Shown here piece after piece: positions 21,027-34,086 of a DNA stretch of 64,000 nucleotides. The first letter of the stretch is position 1, and every line of letters begins with the position of its first letter. A program made the translations under genes and the position numbers. The DNA is from Sipunculus nudus (Eukaryota; Annelida; Sipuncula; Golfingiida; Sipunculidae). Below the pieces are notes generated by a model. It made no database searches. It was not told where the DNA came from and worked only from the letters and a program-made list of their open reading frames with translations. The DNA is taken from assembly GCA_026874595.1 (NCBI GenBank), contig CM049322.1:3395900-3459899 (forward strand). Reading direction: 5' to 3'.

Positions 21027-22520
21027 TTAGCTCAGCTGACTATAAGTCATCTGAGCTATAGTCGTGGTCCATTGTCCGTCGTCCGTCCGTCTGTCCGTCC
21101 GTCCGTCCGTCCGTCCGTCCGTCCGTCCGTCCGTCCGTAGATGTGGCACGTTTTGAAACCATAAGACCTAGGAATCCAAAATTCAGCATAATGTTAGATG
21201 TCCCAAAGATCTCCTACCAAGCCGAAAACTGGGTCTTTGCGACTTCATTCCTTTGAGAAATTTAGGAAAAACCTCAATTTTTTATTAAAAACCTATTTTC
21301 ACACTTCAGGACTGCCTAATATCCAAACCACTCATCTGTTTTCCCTCATATTTACCATAAATATTCTTCTATATAGTTCCTATGTACATGCCGGAAATTA
21401 TGTCTGTATTATATAATTTAAAAAAGTTATGGGCCCAAACATAATGCATTTTGTAAAAAATCAGGAAAGATATTTGATCACTTAACACAAAACTTGTTAA
21501 AGCTATGGACTTTTTTTCCAGTAATATAACTTTAATTTATCAAAATTAAATTGTATACCCAAAATTAGATCAAAATCTTTTAAATTTTTTAAAATATTAA
21601 CAAAAATAAAAAATTGGTACCTTAAATTTTGCCCAACTTTGACCATGGCACATTTTTTTCCTGTAAGTACTGTGGATTTAATTTTCTCAGCATGTTTTTG
21701 TTAGCATTTTGTCTGTTAACACCAAAAATTTGAAACCAGTTGATAAAAAACTGTAGATTTTATTCAAGTTTTCAAGCACCATGTAACAAATTGTTTACAT
21801 CAAGCTAGTGTTATGCAGTTTTCAAGAGCTCAGCTCCCCAGCTTCAGCTCTCAGTTCCTAAAATTTGGCATACAATTAGATGTCTCCAAAATTCCCTACC
21901 ATGCCAAGAATTTGGTCACTAGGACTTAATACCTTCGAGATATTAATGAAAAACTTCATTTTTCCATTAAAAACCTATTGTTACACTTCAAGACTGCCTA
22001 ATATCAAAACCACTGATGTGACTTTAATCATATATAATATACATATTTTTCTATACATTCTCTATGCATATGCCAGAAATGATGTCAGTATTGCGTAATT
22101 GTTTTAAGTTATGGGCCCAAACATAATGCACTATGTAAAAAATCAAGAAATATATTTACTCCCTTAACAAGGGGATTGCTGAAGCTAGAGTTTTTTTGCC
22201 AGGGATGTAACATTATTTAATCAAGATTCAATTGAATACCCCAAATTAGTCCTGAATTTTTCAAATTTTATATGTAATTAGTATAAATATAAAATTAGTA
22301 CCTTAAATTTTGCCCAACTTTGACCATGGCACATTTGTTTCCTGTGAGCACGGTTGATATAATTTTCATATCATGCACACAAGGATTTCAGCTTTTTAGT
22401 TTAGAAAGCTGAAAGAAATTGGCCAAAAATTGTAGCTTTTATTAATGTTTTTATGAGACCATGTCAGACCTTAACTCTCTCCAGCCCCTCTTGAGTCACC
22501 TGTATGTTGACCTTGTTGAA
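21027..22520 (+). repeat. AGCTCAGCTGA-family 5' part, in tandem
   Basis: Starts TTTAGCTCAGCTGACTATAA, then TCATCTGAGCTATAGTCGTG, and a pure GTCC run near 21095-21138. The downstream body (ATGTTAGATGTCCCAAAGAT, CACTTCAGGACTGCCTAATA) is repeated as a diverged second unit from about 21850 (CACTTCAAGACTGCCTAATA near 21975). So this segment is a dimer of the element's 5' body, with a unit near 700 bp. Confidence 0.75.
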
Positions 22521-23580
22521 CTTTCAGCAAATTATGCATGCTTGAGGCGAGCCATACACTGTTGCAGGTAGGCACTTTATGGCCAGCCACAGTTGATCCA
22601 GGTGTCCAACCCAACTCATCTAGTAGTTTTAACCAACAACATAACAATTAACAATAAATAAATAAATTTTTTATTGTTTTTTAATAACAAATTAAAGAAA
22701 AATAAAAAAGAATTTGTTAGTTTATAATAACAGGAAATCAACTTGCTGTTACTGATGATAAAAGAATCTTGTATCGATGGATAGAATGTCACGTACTCCA
22801 AATAACACCATGCAGTCACCTATGGTATTTTTCAGTTCAATTTTAATGATAAAAAAGTAAATCATATTATTCATTACTTATCATTAGGGATCATATGAAG
22901 GAAATTAATGATAGACAAAGATGCAGTTGATATTATTAATCTAGATTCCTACTGTGTCTAGTGTGTACATTGATGTGAAATTAGTCCAAAATGAATATAT
23001 TACATTTTTTTTTTTTTTTTAATATAAATAAAAGCCATAAAACCAGGTACTTTTGATCATAATTTAAATGTGTGAATTTTGTATATTCTGGATTCTCAAC
23101 ATAATTGTTTGGTGAAAACTGAATAAATGCCAGTAATGGTGGGAAAACTTTGCAATTGTATTTAAATACCAATATGAATATGTACTCCATTATAAAATGT
23201 CTTGCATAAAGAATTGGAATTCATGTAAAAATGAAAGTATATGAATACCAGTGCAAATACTTTCAAAATGTATTCATGAATGCATTCATGAATATATTCT
23301 TTAATATTATTTTAATAATCATTTCAGTTATATTTCATTTTAAAAAATCATAAGATTCTCTTATTATTTATAATAAAAAATTATATTTGGGACGATATTT
23401 GTAATTTTTTTTTAATAAATAGTTAAACTCTTATATCATATGTTCTGCTTATAAGTTATATGGCCAAGTCAAAATCTGTGTGACAATAGTACTCCATTTG
23501 TTAATAAAATAAATGAAATCAATCCTCTTCCCTGTCTCCAAAGATAATATCATAATCATACATAAGCTTAACACCAACAA
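22520..23580. other. AT-rich filler between two element copies
   Basis: Between the dimer and the full copy at 23586. No coding or terminal motifs recognised; contains an 18-T run near 23007. It may be unique DNA carried within the insertion or a diverged 3' half of the first copy. Confidence 0.4.
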
Positions 23581-23585
23581 TATTT

Positions 23586-25489
23586 TTAGCTCAGCTGACT
23601 ATAAGTCATCTGAGCTATAGTCGTGGTCCATTGTCCGTCGTCCGTCCGTCTGTCCGTCCGTCCGTCCGTCCGTAGATGTGGCACGTTTTGAAACCGTAAG
23701 ACCTAGGAATCCAAAATTCAGCATAATGTTAGATGTCCCCAAGATCTCCTACCAAGCCGAAAACTGGGTCTCTGCGACTTCGTTCCTTTGAGAAATTAAG
23801 GAAAAACCTCAATTTTTTATTAAAATCCTATTTTCACACTTCAGGACTGCCTAATATCAAAACCACTCATCTGTTTTTCCTCATATTTACCATAAATATT
23901 CTTCTTTATAGTTCCTATGTACATGCCAGAAATTAAGTCTGTTAAGTATAAATTCTTTAAGTTATGGGCCCAAACATAATGGACTTTGTAAAAAATCAGG
24001 AAAAATATTTACTCACTTAACATGCAAAATTTTGAAACTAGAGTCTGTTTTCCCAAGTATATAACCATGTTTAATTAAGATTCAATTGTTTACCCAAAAT
24101 TAGATCTGAATTTTGTAAATTTTTTAAGTAATTAGCATAAAAATAAAATCAGGACCTTAAATTTTGCCCAACATTGACCATGGCACGTTTTTTTCCTGTA
24201 AGCACCATTGATTTAATTTTCACAGCATGTGAACATAAATATTTAATTTGTTTAAATCTGAAATTTGGAAGTAAAAGCTTGAAAATTAAGCTAGTTATTG
24301 ATTTTTTTCTTGAGGCTCTATTGTAGTCATTTGCTTTGTTTACAGATTACAGATGCAGGGTCCCACTCCAGGTCACTGGAAGTCAGCTATGCCAGAGTTT
24401 CTGATTTGTTACAGTCACTGGGGGAGATCCCCTGCTGTGACAGGTGTACAGTTATTCTCATATCACCACCCCAATGACCCCCCCCCCCCGCAAACACAAC
24501 CCACCAAGTGTTATGCAGTATTGTTATTGTTTTCACTGTATCTCCTTAATTGTAATGCTGCTTCCACTCTGATATGCAAAAACTTTCCTTGAAAAAGTAA
24601 TTCAAGGTGTAATCCAGAAGATGCAATGTTGTGTAATGTAGCATTTTTAAAGAAATCATTTTTCTTTTAAATGATTTTACCAATCATAATGGAACCCATT
24701 AGTATGCTTAAATTATGATAAAATATGAAGCACATTATGGATAAATAAAGACACAATTAAAAATTATAAAATCTAAATTCAAGTATTTTTTTTAGATATT
24801 TATTGTTTTGCAGATTTAAAAGATATATTTTTGTGGTAAAAAATAAATAAACATTTGTATGCATGATGTGGTGTTATCTGACAAGATTGAGATTTATGAT
24901 GATGCAATTGAGAATTATGAATCAACTTTTATATTCAGATATATATGTTATATTGAAAATGTATAGAAATATAAACTTAAATTAAAAAAAAAATTGATGT
25001 GATAAAAAAATGAGGATTTATTACAAACATTTGTTCATTATTTTCCTGCATCAGCAGAATTTGAGATCAGGCTTTGTTTGCCATGTTTTATGTTGTTAAT
25101 TAGTTATATTTCAACTGTATACATTTCATAAAAAAAACATATTTAATAATATATATTATACAAAAAAAAAGATTCGATTGAACAAATGTGTAAACTACTG
25201 AAATGTCAACAGTTAATCGAAAAGCCAACTAATGGTCATGGTAACTGTACAGATCATTTGTTCACAAACTGCTCACATGCTTCAGTTTCAACATTAGGAA
25301 ACACATGGTCAGGTCACAAAATATTATTTGCAACAATTTCTTGCTCATCAATACAAACCAATAATATAAACCAACCATGGCCTTTATTACCTCTTCCTCT
25401 TACACTTTATCTCCATTTGATATTATTTTAGATTTTTACCTTCAAGGTTAACTTCAGCTGAGCACAGTGACCCATAGGTCCCTTGTTTT
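23586..25489 (+). mobile_element. Full-length 1.9-kb AGCTCAGCTGA-family element
   Basis: The 5' end is TTTAGCTCAGCTGACTATAA with a GTCC run (23633-23670); the 3' end is ACTTCAGCTGAGCACAGTGA, then CCCATAGGTCCCTTGTTTT at 25489, where the LINE resumes. Internally it has a poly-C stretch near 24480 and an endonuclease-like fragment at 25186-25431. Inverted copies of the same body lie at 26890-28818 and 46335-48820. No transposase, Rep or helicase frame is present, so it is non-autonomous. Confidence 0.8.
25186..25431 (+). pseudogene. LINE endonuclease-like fragment inside the 1.9-kb element
   Basis: An 81-codon frame: MCKLLKCQQLIEKPTNGHGN, then TDHLFTNC..., then GNTWSGHKILFATIS. The pattern 'L.QLI..PT...N.LD.I.TN...V...(S)DHK...A.I' is the C-terminal part of non-LTR retrotransposon AP-endonucleases; here the catalytic SDH reads SGH. 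A second copy at 46351-46629 (minus) keeps the same pattern. The frame has no start context of a host gene and is only a fragment. Confidence 0.55.
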
Positions 25490-26470
25490 AAATAGTAATA
25501 TGGATCTAAATAATATAAACGTATTAAAAATGACTAGTTTTCATAAAGAAATACTGAGAAAATATGTAATCTTGCGCACAAAGTATTTAGAAGTGGTCCT
25601 TGTAAGACAACAGATAATATGGAATAATAAAATGTTAAAATTATATGCAGAACCTGTCTATTGGGAAAGTTTTCTAGAAGCAGGCATTATCACAGGATCA
25701 GATTTATTTCTGAATAATTCTATTGTACCTTTCAAACAATCGACAAATAGAGGTATACCAAGAGTAGATTTCCTGAAGAGGTATGCTCTGGTGTCCGTGA
25801 TTAGAAAAAAAGCGTAGGCAGGCAGTTTGACTCTGAAAATCCTCTAGACTTTCTTTTATTTACACAGATATATTTGTACAATAAATAGACCCCCAATAGG
25901 ATAATATATTCTACTTTTAAAAATATGTTGTTAGAAAAAGGACCCTATGTTCCAAATATTGTCCAGACTGTTATATTCGTTTAGAAAGAATATATTCCTT
26001 AAAAAAAAACTATATGTATGTCAGGTCACGAGCATTTCAATATAAATTCCTGAACAATTGTCTGGTCAATAATTATTGGTTATGCAAATGGAAAATTTAA
26101 GAATCAGTTCGATGTACATTTTGCGATAAGGAACCAGAGACTTTAATCCATTTTATTTTGGGACTGTGATCTAGTGGCTGTTCTCTGATCAGGGTTAGAA
26201 GTATAGTGTAGGAAACAGAAGATCATATTTGACAAATGTTTATCAGTAATATTGTTTGGTGATTTTAATGCTTCATTGAGTAGTAATTTAATGATGTTGC
26301 TGGCTAAACAATTTATAAATAACTGTAGAAATAACAAAGAATATCCAACTTTACAAAAGTTACAATGTTTAATTTGGAGATATGTAAAAGTTGAATATAT
26401 TATTGCACAAAAAAAACTAATAAAGTGGATAATTTTATAAATAAATGGCATTCATATATTACAGACAGAA
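25490..26470 (+). mobile_element. L1/Tx1-like LINE ORF2 relic, 3' part
   Basis: The LINE resumes: NVLKMTSFHKEILRKYVI (25515-25570), then QQIIWNNKMLKLYAEPVYWE and GIITGSDLFLNNS, matching the post-RT 'iWNN..i...gkp.f...W...GI....dll' block; near 26105-26165 it reads VRCTFCDKEPETLIHFIL, the C..C...H zinc knuckle at the end of L1-type ORF2. Together with 18690-21026 this is one element split by insertion. No poly-A tail is visible before the TA tract at 26544. Confidence 0.8.
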
Positions 26471-26541
26471 ATTTGTTAAATATATACCATAGTCAGGACA
26501 TGTGCATACATGTATAAACATGTATGTTTGTGTATGGGTAT

Positions 26542-26543
<2 letters not shown>

Positions 26544-26579
<36 letters not shown>

Positions 26580-26599
26580 ATATATATCAATATATATAT

Positions 26600-26637
<38 letters not shown>

Positions 26638-26640
26638 ATA
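26544..26640. repeat. (TA)n tract with TATCAA interruptions
   Basis: Long alternating TA with three TCAATA interruptions, directly after the LINE 3' end; all long frames here (repeating I-Y) are artefacts. Confidence 0.95.
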
Positions 26641-26889
26641 TGTATGGGCCTATATATGTATATTGGTATATATATATGTGTGATGTATATGCCAGCAAAG
26701 AGTTAAATTTACATTAACACTTTGAGAATGTTTGTTAAAGCGATTTATTCAGGAAGATGGCATAACATGTATTTTATCGCAGGACATGTTTAAGAGTCAC
26801 ACATTAGAAATCTATTATTTGTACTTATTTTGTGAAACTGGTTTTTTTTATATTATTGGAGGTGGGATGGGGGGGGGGGAGAGGGTAGA

Positions 26890-28818
26890 CTGAACAAGGG
26901 ATCCATGGGTGACTGTGCTCAGCTGATGTTAATCTTTAAGGTAAAAATCTGAAATAATATCAAATGGAGATAAAGTCTAAGAGGAAAAAGCCATGACTGG
27001 TTGACATGATTGTTTTGTATTGATGAGTAAGAAATTGTTGTAAATAATATTTTGTGACCAAACCAAGCATTTCCTAATGTTAAAATTGAAGCATTGTGAA
27101 CATAAGATGTATATTATTTACATGATCATCGGCTGGCTTTTTTGTAAATTGTTTACAGTTCAGTAGTTTACACATTTGTTCAATTGGATCTATTTTTTTC
27201 TAATTTATACATTATTAAATATATGTATTTGCTAATTTTATAAAATATACAGTTGAAATATAACTAATGCCCCTAGTCCACAGATGCAAGGACTTGATGG
27301 TGGTGTGGTGCGGGGTGGGGGTGGAATGATCGGAGTTACATGGAATGTGGGATCAACTACACTTCTGCATATACATACAGGGCAAACAAAGCCTGATCTC
27401 CACTTCTGCTAATGCAGGAAAATAATGGACAAATGTTTGTAACAGATCTTCGTTTTTTAACATAAGTCTATATTTCTATACATTTCCAATATTACATATA
27501 TATCTGAATATAAATGTTGATTCATAATTCTAAATTGCATAAACATAAACCTCAATCTTGACAGACATATACCACATCATGCATACATATGTATGTCTAT
27601 TTTTTACCACAGAAATATATCCTTTAAATTTTCAAAACTATAAATATCTAAAAAATACTTGATTCAGCTTTCACAATTGTGCCTTTATTCATCCATAATT
27701 TGCTTCATAATTACTTAGTTTATGCATACTGATGGGTTTAATTATATTTTAATTTGTTAAAATCATTTAAAAGATAACTGATTTCTATAAAAATGCTACA
27801 TTAACACAACATGGCATCTTCAGGATTACTCCTTTAAATACTTTTTCATTGAAAGTATTGTATATTGGTGTGGAAACGGCATTACAATAAAGGAAATATA
27901 GTGCAAACAATATCAATTACTGCATAACACTTGACAGGTGGGGTTGGCGGGGGGGGGGGGGGGGAGAATATGAGAATAACAGTACACCTGTCACAGCAGG
28001 GAATCTTCCTCAGTGACTGTAACAGTTCAGGAACCCTGGCATAGCTGACTTCCAGTGGCCAGGAGTAGGCTGCCTGCATCTGAACAAAAGCAAGTGACTC
28101 TAATAGAGCCTCAAGAAAAATATCAATAACTGGCCTTATTTTAAAGCTTTTATATTCAAATATCAGATTTAAACAAATTAAATACTTATGTTTAAATGCT
28201 GTGAAAATTAAATCAACACAGCTCACAGGAAAAAAATGTGTCATCGTCAAATTTCGGCAAAATGTAAAGGTACTAATTTTATTTTTACGCTAAAAACATT
28301 GAAAAATTTATAAAATTCAGAACAAATTTTGGGTATACAATTGAATCTTAATGAAACAAAGTTATATACTATGAAAAAAGTCTATACGTCGAAAATTTCC
28401 ATGTTAAGTGAGTAAATATTTTTCCTGATTTTTAACTAAGTCCATTTTGTTTGGGCCCATAACTTTAAGAAATTACACGGACTTAAATTCTGGCACGTAT
28501 ATAGGAAATATATAGGGAAATACTTCTTGTAAATATTAAGAAAAACAGCTAAGTTGTTTTGCTGTTAGGCAGTCCTGAAGTGTGATAATAGGTTTTTAAT
28601 GGAAATATGAGGTTTCTCCTTAAGTTTTCGAAAGAACGAAGTCGCAGTGACCCAGTTTTCGGTTTGGTAGGAGATCTTGGGGACATCTAACAGTATGCCG
28701 AATTTCGGATTCATAGATCTGACTGTTTCAAAACGTGCCAGTCTAACGGACGGACAGACGGACGACGGACAATTGACCACGACTACAGCTCAGATAACTT
28801 ATAGTCAGCTGAGCTAAA
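26890..28818 (-). mobile_element. Full-length 1.9-kb AGCTCAGCTGA-family element, inverted
   Basis: On the minus strand it begins at 28818 with TTTTTAGCTCAGCTGACTAT, followed by the GTCC/GACGG run (28750-28770), and ends at about 26893 with CAGTCACCCATGGATCCCTT. The body is collinear with 23586-25489. It contains a 15-G run near 27950-27963. The endonuclease-like frame is broken in this copy. Confidence 0.8.
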
Positions 28819-28930
28819 AATGACTAATTTGAATGTCAAGAGAAATCTGGTGATTGAGTTGTATTGCATAAGGTACCTTCCTCCAATGAGCATATGAGCA
28901 TTTGTTTATTTTTTTGCAGTATACCAATGC

Positions 28931-28932
<2 letters not shown>

Positions 28933-28978
<46 letters not shown>
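28933..28978. repeat. (TA)n tract
   Basis: Pure TA alternation between the inverted element and the 29.1-kb minisatellite. Confidence 0.95.
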
Positions 28979-28979
<1 letters not shown>

Positions 28980-29122
28980 ATGAATAAATAAGAAAATGTG
29001 AATTGCCTGCAACACAATATGAGTGCGGCGTGAGGATTACATATATGTGAACAATTGAGAATCAGGTGAATGAATATGTTTGAATCTGGAACAGCTGAAT
29101 GATGGTTTCAAAAGAAAAGACC

Positions 29123-29458
29123 AAGGAGGCTCATATCATAGTGAACCAGAGAAGTACGGTAGAGATCTAAAGAGGGCTAATATCGTGGTGAACTTGAACA
29201 GGAATGTAGAGATCTAGGTCGAGATTATATCATGGTGAAATGGACCAGTGCCGTAGAGATAAAAAGAATGCCGATATCATGGTGATATGGAGCAGTACTG
29301 TAGAGAACTAGGGCTGGATTAAATCATGGTGAACTGGAGCAGTACAACAGAGCTCTAAAGGGGGCTGATATCGTGGTGAACTGGACCAGTACATTGTGAT
29401 CGAAAGAGGGCTTATATCATGGTGAACTGGAGCGGTACTGTAGAGAACTAGGGCTGGA
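29123..29458. repeat. Minisatellite, unit about 50-55 bp
   Basis: Units of the form 'gggctaatatcgtggtgaac ... ggaccagtac...gtagagatcta' repeat about six times with point changes (GGGCTGATATCGTGGTGAAC, GGGCTTATATCATGGTGAAC, and so on). It ends exactly where the duplicated element body begins (about 29460), suggesting a duplication breakpoint. Confidence 0.85.
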
Positions 29459-29459
29459 C

Positions 29460-30413
29460 TTGGTGGTGTGGTGCTGGGTGGGGGGTGGAATGATCGGAGT
29501 TACATGGATGGTGGGATTAACTACACTTCTGCATATACATACAGGGCAAACAAAGCCTGATCTCCACTTCTGCTAATGCAGGAAAATAATGGACAAATGT
29601 TTGTAACAGATCTTCATTTTTTTAACATAAGTCTATATTTCTATACATTTCCAATATTACATATATATCTGAATATAAATGTTGATTCATAATTCTAAAT
29701 TGCATAAACATAAACCTCAATCTTGACAGACATATACCACATCATGCATACATATGTATGTCTATTTTTTACCACAGAAATATATCCTTTAAATTTTCAA
29801 AACTATAAATATATAAAAAATACTTGATTCAGCTTTCACAATTGTGCCTTTATTCATCCATAATTTGCTTCATAATTACTTAGTTTATGCATACTGATGG
29901 GTTTAATTATATTGTAATTTGTTAAAATCATTTAAAAGATAACTGATTTCTATAAAAATTCTACATTAACACAACATGGCATCTTCATGATTACTCCTTT
30001 AGATACTTTTTCATTGAAAAAGTGTATTGGTGTGGAAACAGCATTACAATAAAGGAAATATAGTGCAAACAATATCAATTACTGCATAACACTTGATAGG
30101 TAGGGTTGGCGGAGGGGGGGGGGGGGGATATGAGAATAACAGTACACCTGTCACAGCAGGGAATCTCCCTCAGTGACTGTAACAGTTCAGGAACCCTGGC
30201 ATAGCTGACTTCCAGTGACCAGGAGTAGGCTCCCTGCATCTGAACAAAAGCAAGTGACTATAATAGAGCCTTAAGAAAAATATCAATAACTGGCCTTATT
30301 TTAACGCTTTTATATTCAAACATCTGATTTAAACAAATTAAATACTTATGTTTAAATGCTGTGAAAATTAAATCAACACAGCTCACAGGAAAAAAATGTG
30401 CCATCGTCAAATT
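29460..30413 (-). repeat. Direct duplicate of 27298-28252 (partial AGCTCAGCTGA element)
   Basis: Runs from TGGTGTGGTGCTGGGTGGGG to GAAAAAAATGTGCCATCGTC with very few differences from 27298-28252, so this is a recent direct duplication about 2.16 kb apart. It stops after the G-tract and captured 3' body; the 5' end with its GTCC run is missing. Confidence 0.9.
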
Positions 30414-30569
30414 TCAAATCACGTAACTTCAGGAAATAATTGGCCTTAAGCCCTGACTCCTCCATATGTAAGGCCCGAACGTCACCATTTAAGTGCCACA
30501 AGGCCAAACTATGTAATATTTGATAACTATATAGGTACATCGTAAAGCGGCTCTAAGCCAAGTCTGTGT

Positions 30570-30571
<2 letters not shown>

Positions 30572-30614
<43 letters not shown>
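30572..30614. repeat. (TA)n tract
   Basis: Pure TA alternation in non-coding DNA. Confidence 0.95.
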
Positions 30615-30615
<1 letters not shown>

Positions 30616-30964
30616 TACCTGGCCAGATGCATAATGTAAATATTTTCTCTCATCTAGAATACATTTATTCTTAGGTCTCATATTTTCACTCTCTCGTAAT
30701 GAGAGAGACAAAACACCGAGTACTCGATATTAAATTTTCTTCAATATTACAATCGGGTGGATTCGTCTGCCGCCCATTTATTTTAATATATCTTCGTAAT
30801 AAATAACCGAGACGTTATCGGGCTCAGACCATGTTTGGGCCAGATGGATTATAAAGTCGGTGAATGATCCAGTCTTAATAGTTGTTGCCATATTTATATA
30901 ATAAATGTTTTGTATTTTTTATATGTTTAACGCAAATTTTGTTCACCAGCACTGAGCACAGTCG

Positions 30965-30965
<1 letters not shown>

Positions 30966-31022
<57 letters not shown>
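30966..31022. repeat. (TA)n tract
   Basis: About 57 bp of pure TA alternation. Confidence 0.95.
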
Positions 31023-31026
<4 letters not shown>

Positions 31027-33410
31027 AGTTAAAACTATAGTCCCTGTTAAATGGACGAAATAAGAAACAAATATGAAAATACCCTTTTTTAACAAACCCA
31101 GAACGTCGTAACTGTTGAGTTTTTATGCACGTTTTTTATAATTTCAATATTGGCTGCTCCTCCTTCGACGGTTTGGTCCCGCCATGGGCGCGTAAAGCAT
31201 TTTTAGTTGATATCAAGGAGATTACAGGTGAGAGACTGGTTGTGTCGAATGTTTCTGACGGGGGTCATAAAACTTGCTGCTTACAGGCACACAGAGATGC
31301 CGCTGATAAGCGCGGCGCTAATTGATACAGCATGAGAGACCCCAATCGGCGTGGCTTCGGAACGTCTCGTTAATTACCGGCTGAGCTAAACATGGGCGAT
31401 AATACGAGAACAACACTGTCAGGGACAGAGTGGGCGATGGCTCACTGTTATCCATCAAAATGAAAGTCATCCGGTCATAAGCGTCAAAATAATTAGATAT
31501 CGACGGAATACTTTAATACATGGCTAATTATTTATATATATCAGAAGTATGGGAACTGATGTAAATTTTTATAATTTCGAAGTTATTCAGGGAAAGTAAG
31601 GTTTACACTGACCAGTCATCCGTCATGAATCACGGCAGATATTAATGCAGAGTGACAGCATCTATCCCAAAATCGATCCAGTGATTCCTCAATACAAGAA
31701 CTTTCTAGATATAGTTGTATCCCAAAATTTTTGACAAAACAAACCCTTTGCGCATTCCTATTTCCGGTCAATGTTATTCCAGTGATTTACCGCTCCGTTA
31801 CCGGATATATCGCTCTCTGCTTCAGCGAGCTACAGCGGACCGCGGAGGTAACATCTAGCAGACTCGCTTTATCAAAGGCCCTGCCGCCACTGCGCCTGAC
31901 ACCGCGGCACTATAGGTGCACAGTAGAGTTAATGGGCTTATCAGGTCTTAGCGCACGACTGACACTCGAGGCTCCTGACAGTTTATATTCCAGTCTGTAA
32001 TCTCCTTGGTCGATATGAAGAGAAATATGACGTATAAAGAAATTAAGGAGCATCTTGAAGTGTATTAAAGCGATACACTTACAAATCTTATAACGTCAGG
32101 GCCTGTGTACGGACAGACCTGTGTACGGACAATTTGTATATTTGACAAAGGCGACTTGTAAAGTCCTGTCAGGCTCTCCGGTCACGCACACTCACAGAAC
32201 ACTGAAGACTGGATAGATGATGTGATTATTTAATTGAAAGTTGATGGTATATGGTTTTACACTTCGCATTTACAATCAGTTTGTTGATCCCATGGTATCA
32301 TCAACCGGCAAATGAAATGTCCTGCTCCCCCCCCCCCCCCACCCGACCAGATCGGGAGTTCCGTGTCGGCTGGCTGGGAGTCAACTCTACTTCCCGTCAT
32401 AAACCCGCTATTCCCTATATAGTTGTCCCCTTAATATATCTATGGTTTGTACATCTCAGACCGATATTGGTTCAATTTGCCTGTCAGTCATTAATGGCCT
32501 GTTAATGATATTTAATTCAGTATCAAATTTCAATATTTCATCCTTGTAGTTTGCTTACTCACAACTCAGTGCACCCCCAGGCATTAAAAGGCATCAAGAT
32601 ACATCACAAATATTCTCTAGTCCCGCATCAAATATACTTCTAGCGGCGATAACGTTATTACATAACCCCCTGCCTTGCCGGTCAATACTCATACTTGAAG
32701 CATCTATACATGATAAATATATCCCTAAACTGGCACTCCCCAATGATAAGTTGACTTATATGAAATGCATTCAAATATTCACACATACATAATGGAACAT
32801 AAAATAGAAATTCAACATTCAGTCAAACATTGTGTATGGGAACTCTACAGGCCAAGTGAGGTCGCCTTACACTCTTAGGGCTATTCCAAATAAAGTCGAT
32901 GGAGTCAGGGCAGTGGCTTTTACTTGTTAATAAAATTATCTATAAAAATTGACTTATTTATATATATATATGTTTTAAACAAACAACACAGGGTACATAT
33001 ATGTTAATATTTTCCACTGAAAAATATTAACAAATGTATGGAAGTAATGTAGGTATAAAATGAAGCTGTCTTTGTCAGGCCGTCTTCCTGGGGTGAGAAT
33101 TTAGGCAAACACCGGGCCATAGCCACGTCATATACCGATCGTTAACGTTATAATTGATCTAAACATAACTGGTTAAATGACATCAGGTCACTGACTACAT
33201 AATCAACTAATTATATATATATATGTTTGTGTGTGTATGTACTCCTATTTACAACAAAGTAAGATTGTACAAAATTATGAAAGATAAAGGACATATTATG
33301 TTTAAACAGTATTGCTAAAAAAAGTCAGTCCTTCATGACAACAGTTAATAATAGTATACTTTATACATATACATAGATAAAATATAAATTACACATATAT
33401 ATATGTATAT
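31023..33410. other. Non-coding region without recognised genes
   Basis: GC rises at about 31150-31400 and 31740-31990, where open frames of 66 and 89 codons occur, but neither has a recognisable domain or convincing splice sites. A C-run lies at about 32328-32340. Possibly non-repetitive intergenic or intronic DNA. Confidence 0.5.
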
Positions 33411-33435
33411 AGTAAGTATATATATATATACATAT

Positions 33436-33483
<48 letters not shown>
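33411..33483. repeat. (TA)n followed by (GATA)n
   Basis: TA tract then about eleven GATA units (33438-33482). Confidence 0.95.
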
Positions 33484-33912
33484 AATATAAATACAGTGTG
33501 TGTTCACTTGATCTCTGAAACGAATATGAAATAGAGTATAGAATAGTTTGACTAGCTCCGGCTGGCTCTAAGTATTATGCCAGCTTCTATTAAACATTCA
33601 AATTAGTTGTTCTATGTTTCAGCATACTTGCAACACACAAATGCCCTTGCTGGTCTATAATTTTTCTTATCTGTCTTTTCTTTTGAATCCTGCTGACTCT
33701 GGGCCTATGTCAACTCGCCCTTGGAAAACCCGTCCCGCAGAAACCCAGCCGAAGCCCCTCTGACATGTCCCAGACCGGGTAATATGTTACATGTTTAATC
33801 GGTAATTACTTTGCTGACATAATTACTTTGTTTTGAATAAAAACAATTCTGGGTTCATTATGTGCAAATCTATATAAATAAAGTTTTATTCGAAATTAAA
33901 TGAGAACAAGTC

Positions 33913-33913
<1 letters not shown>

Positions 33914-33973
<60 letters not shown>

Positions 33974-34086
33974 ACAGTCAATGTGTAAAATCAGGCAATT
34001 TGTAAATTGACTGAACAATTCAGGAAATTTACAAATTGACTGATTTTACACATTGACTGTAACATATATATATATATATATATATA
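33914..34086. repeat. TA tract containing a 96-bp near-perfect hairpin
   Basis: The left TA run (33914-33970) is followed by GTTACAGTCAATGTGTAAAA... and its inverse ...TTTTACACATTGACTGTAAC, then by a right TA run (34064-34086). The arms are 39 bp with two mismatches, the loop about 18 bp (including CTGAACAATTCAG). Confidence 0.95.

Noticed and set aside
24353-24592. 79-codon plus-strand frame in the 1.9-kb element
   Set aside because: Runs across a poly-C stretch, is not kept in the other copies, and has no domain.
26502-26717. Open frames of repeating Tyr-Ile on both strands
   Set aside because: They are translations of the TA tract; the same applies to 38107-38496, 50846-51160, 52605-52796 and 54045-54236.
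29123-29458. Regular 50-55 bp units resembling a CRISPR array
   Set aside because: The whole unit is conserved, with no unique spacer part.
31125-32000. Two open frames in a moderately GC-rich stretch
   Set aside because: No recognisable domain, no convincing splice sites; composition alone explains the lack of stops.
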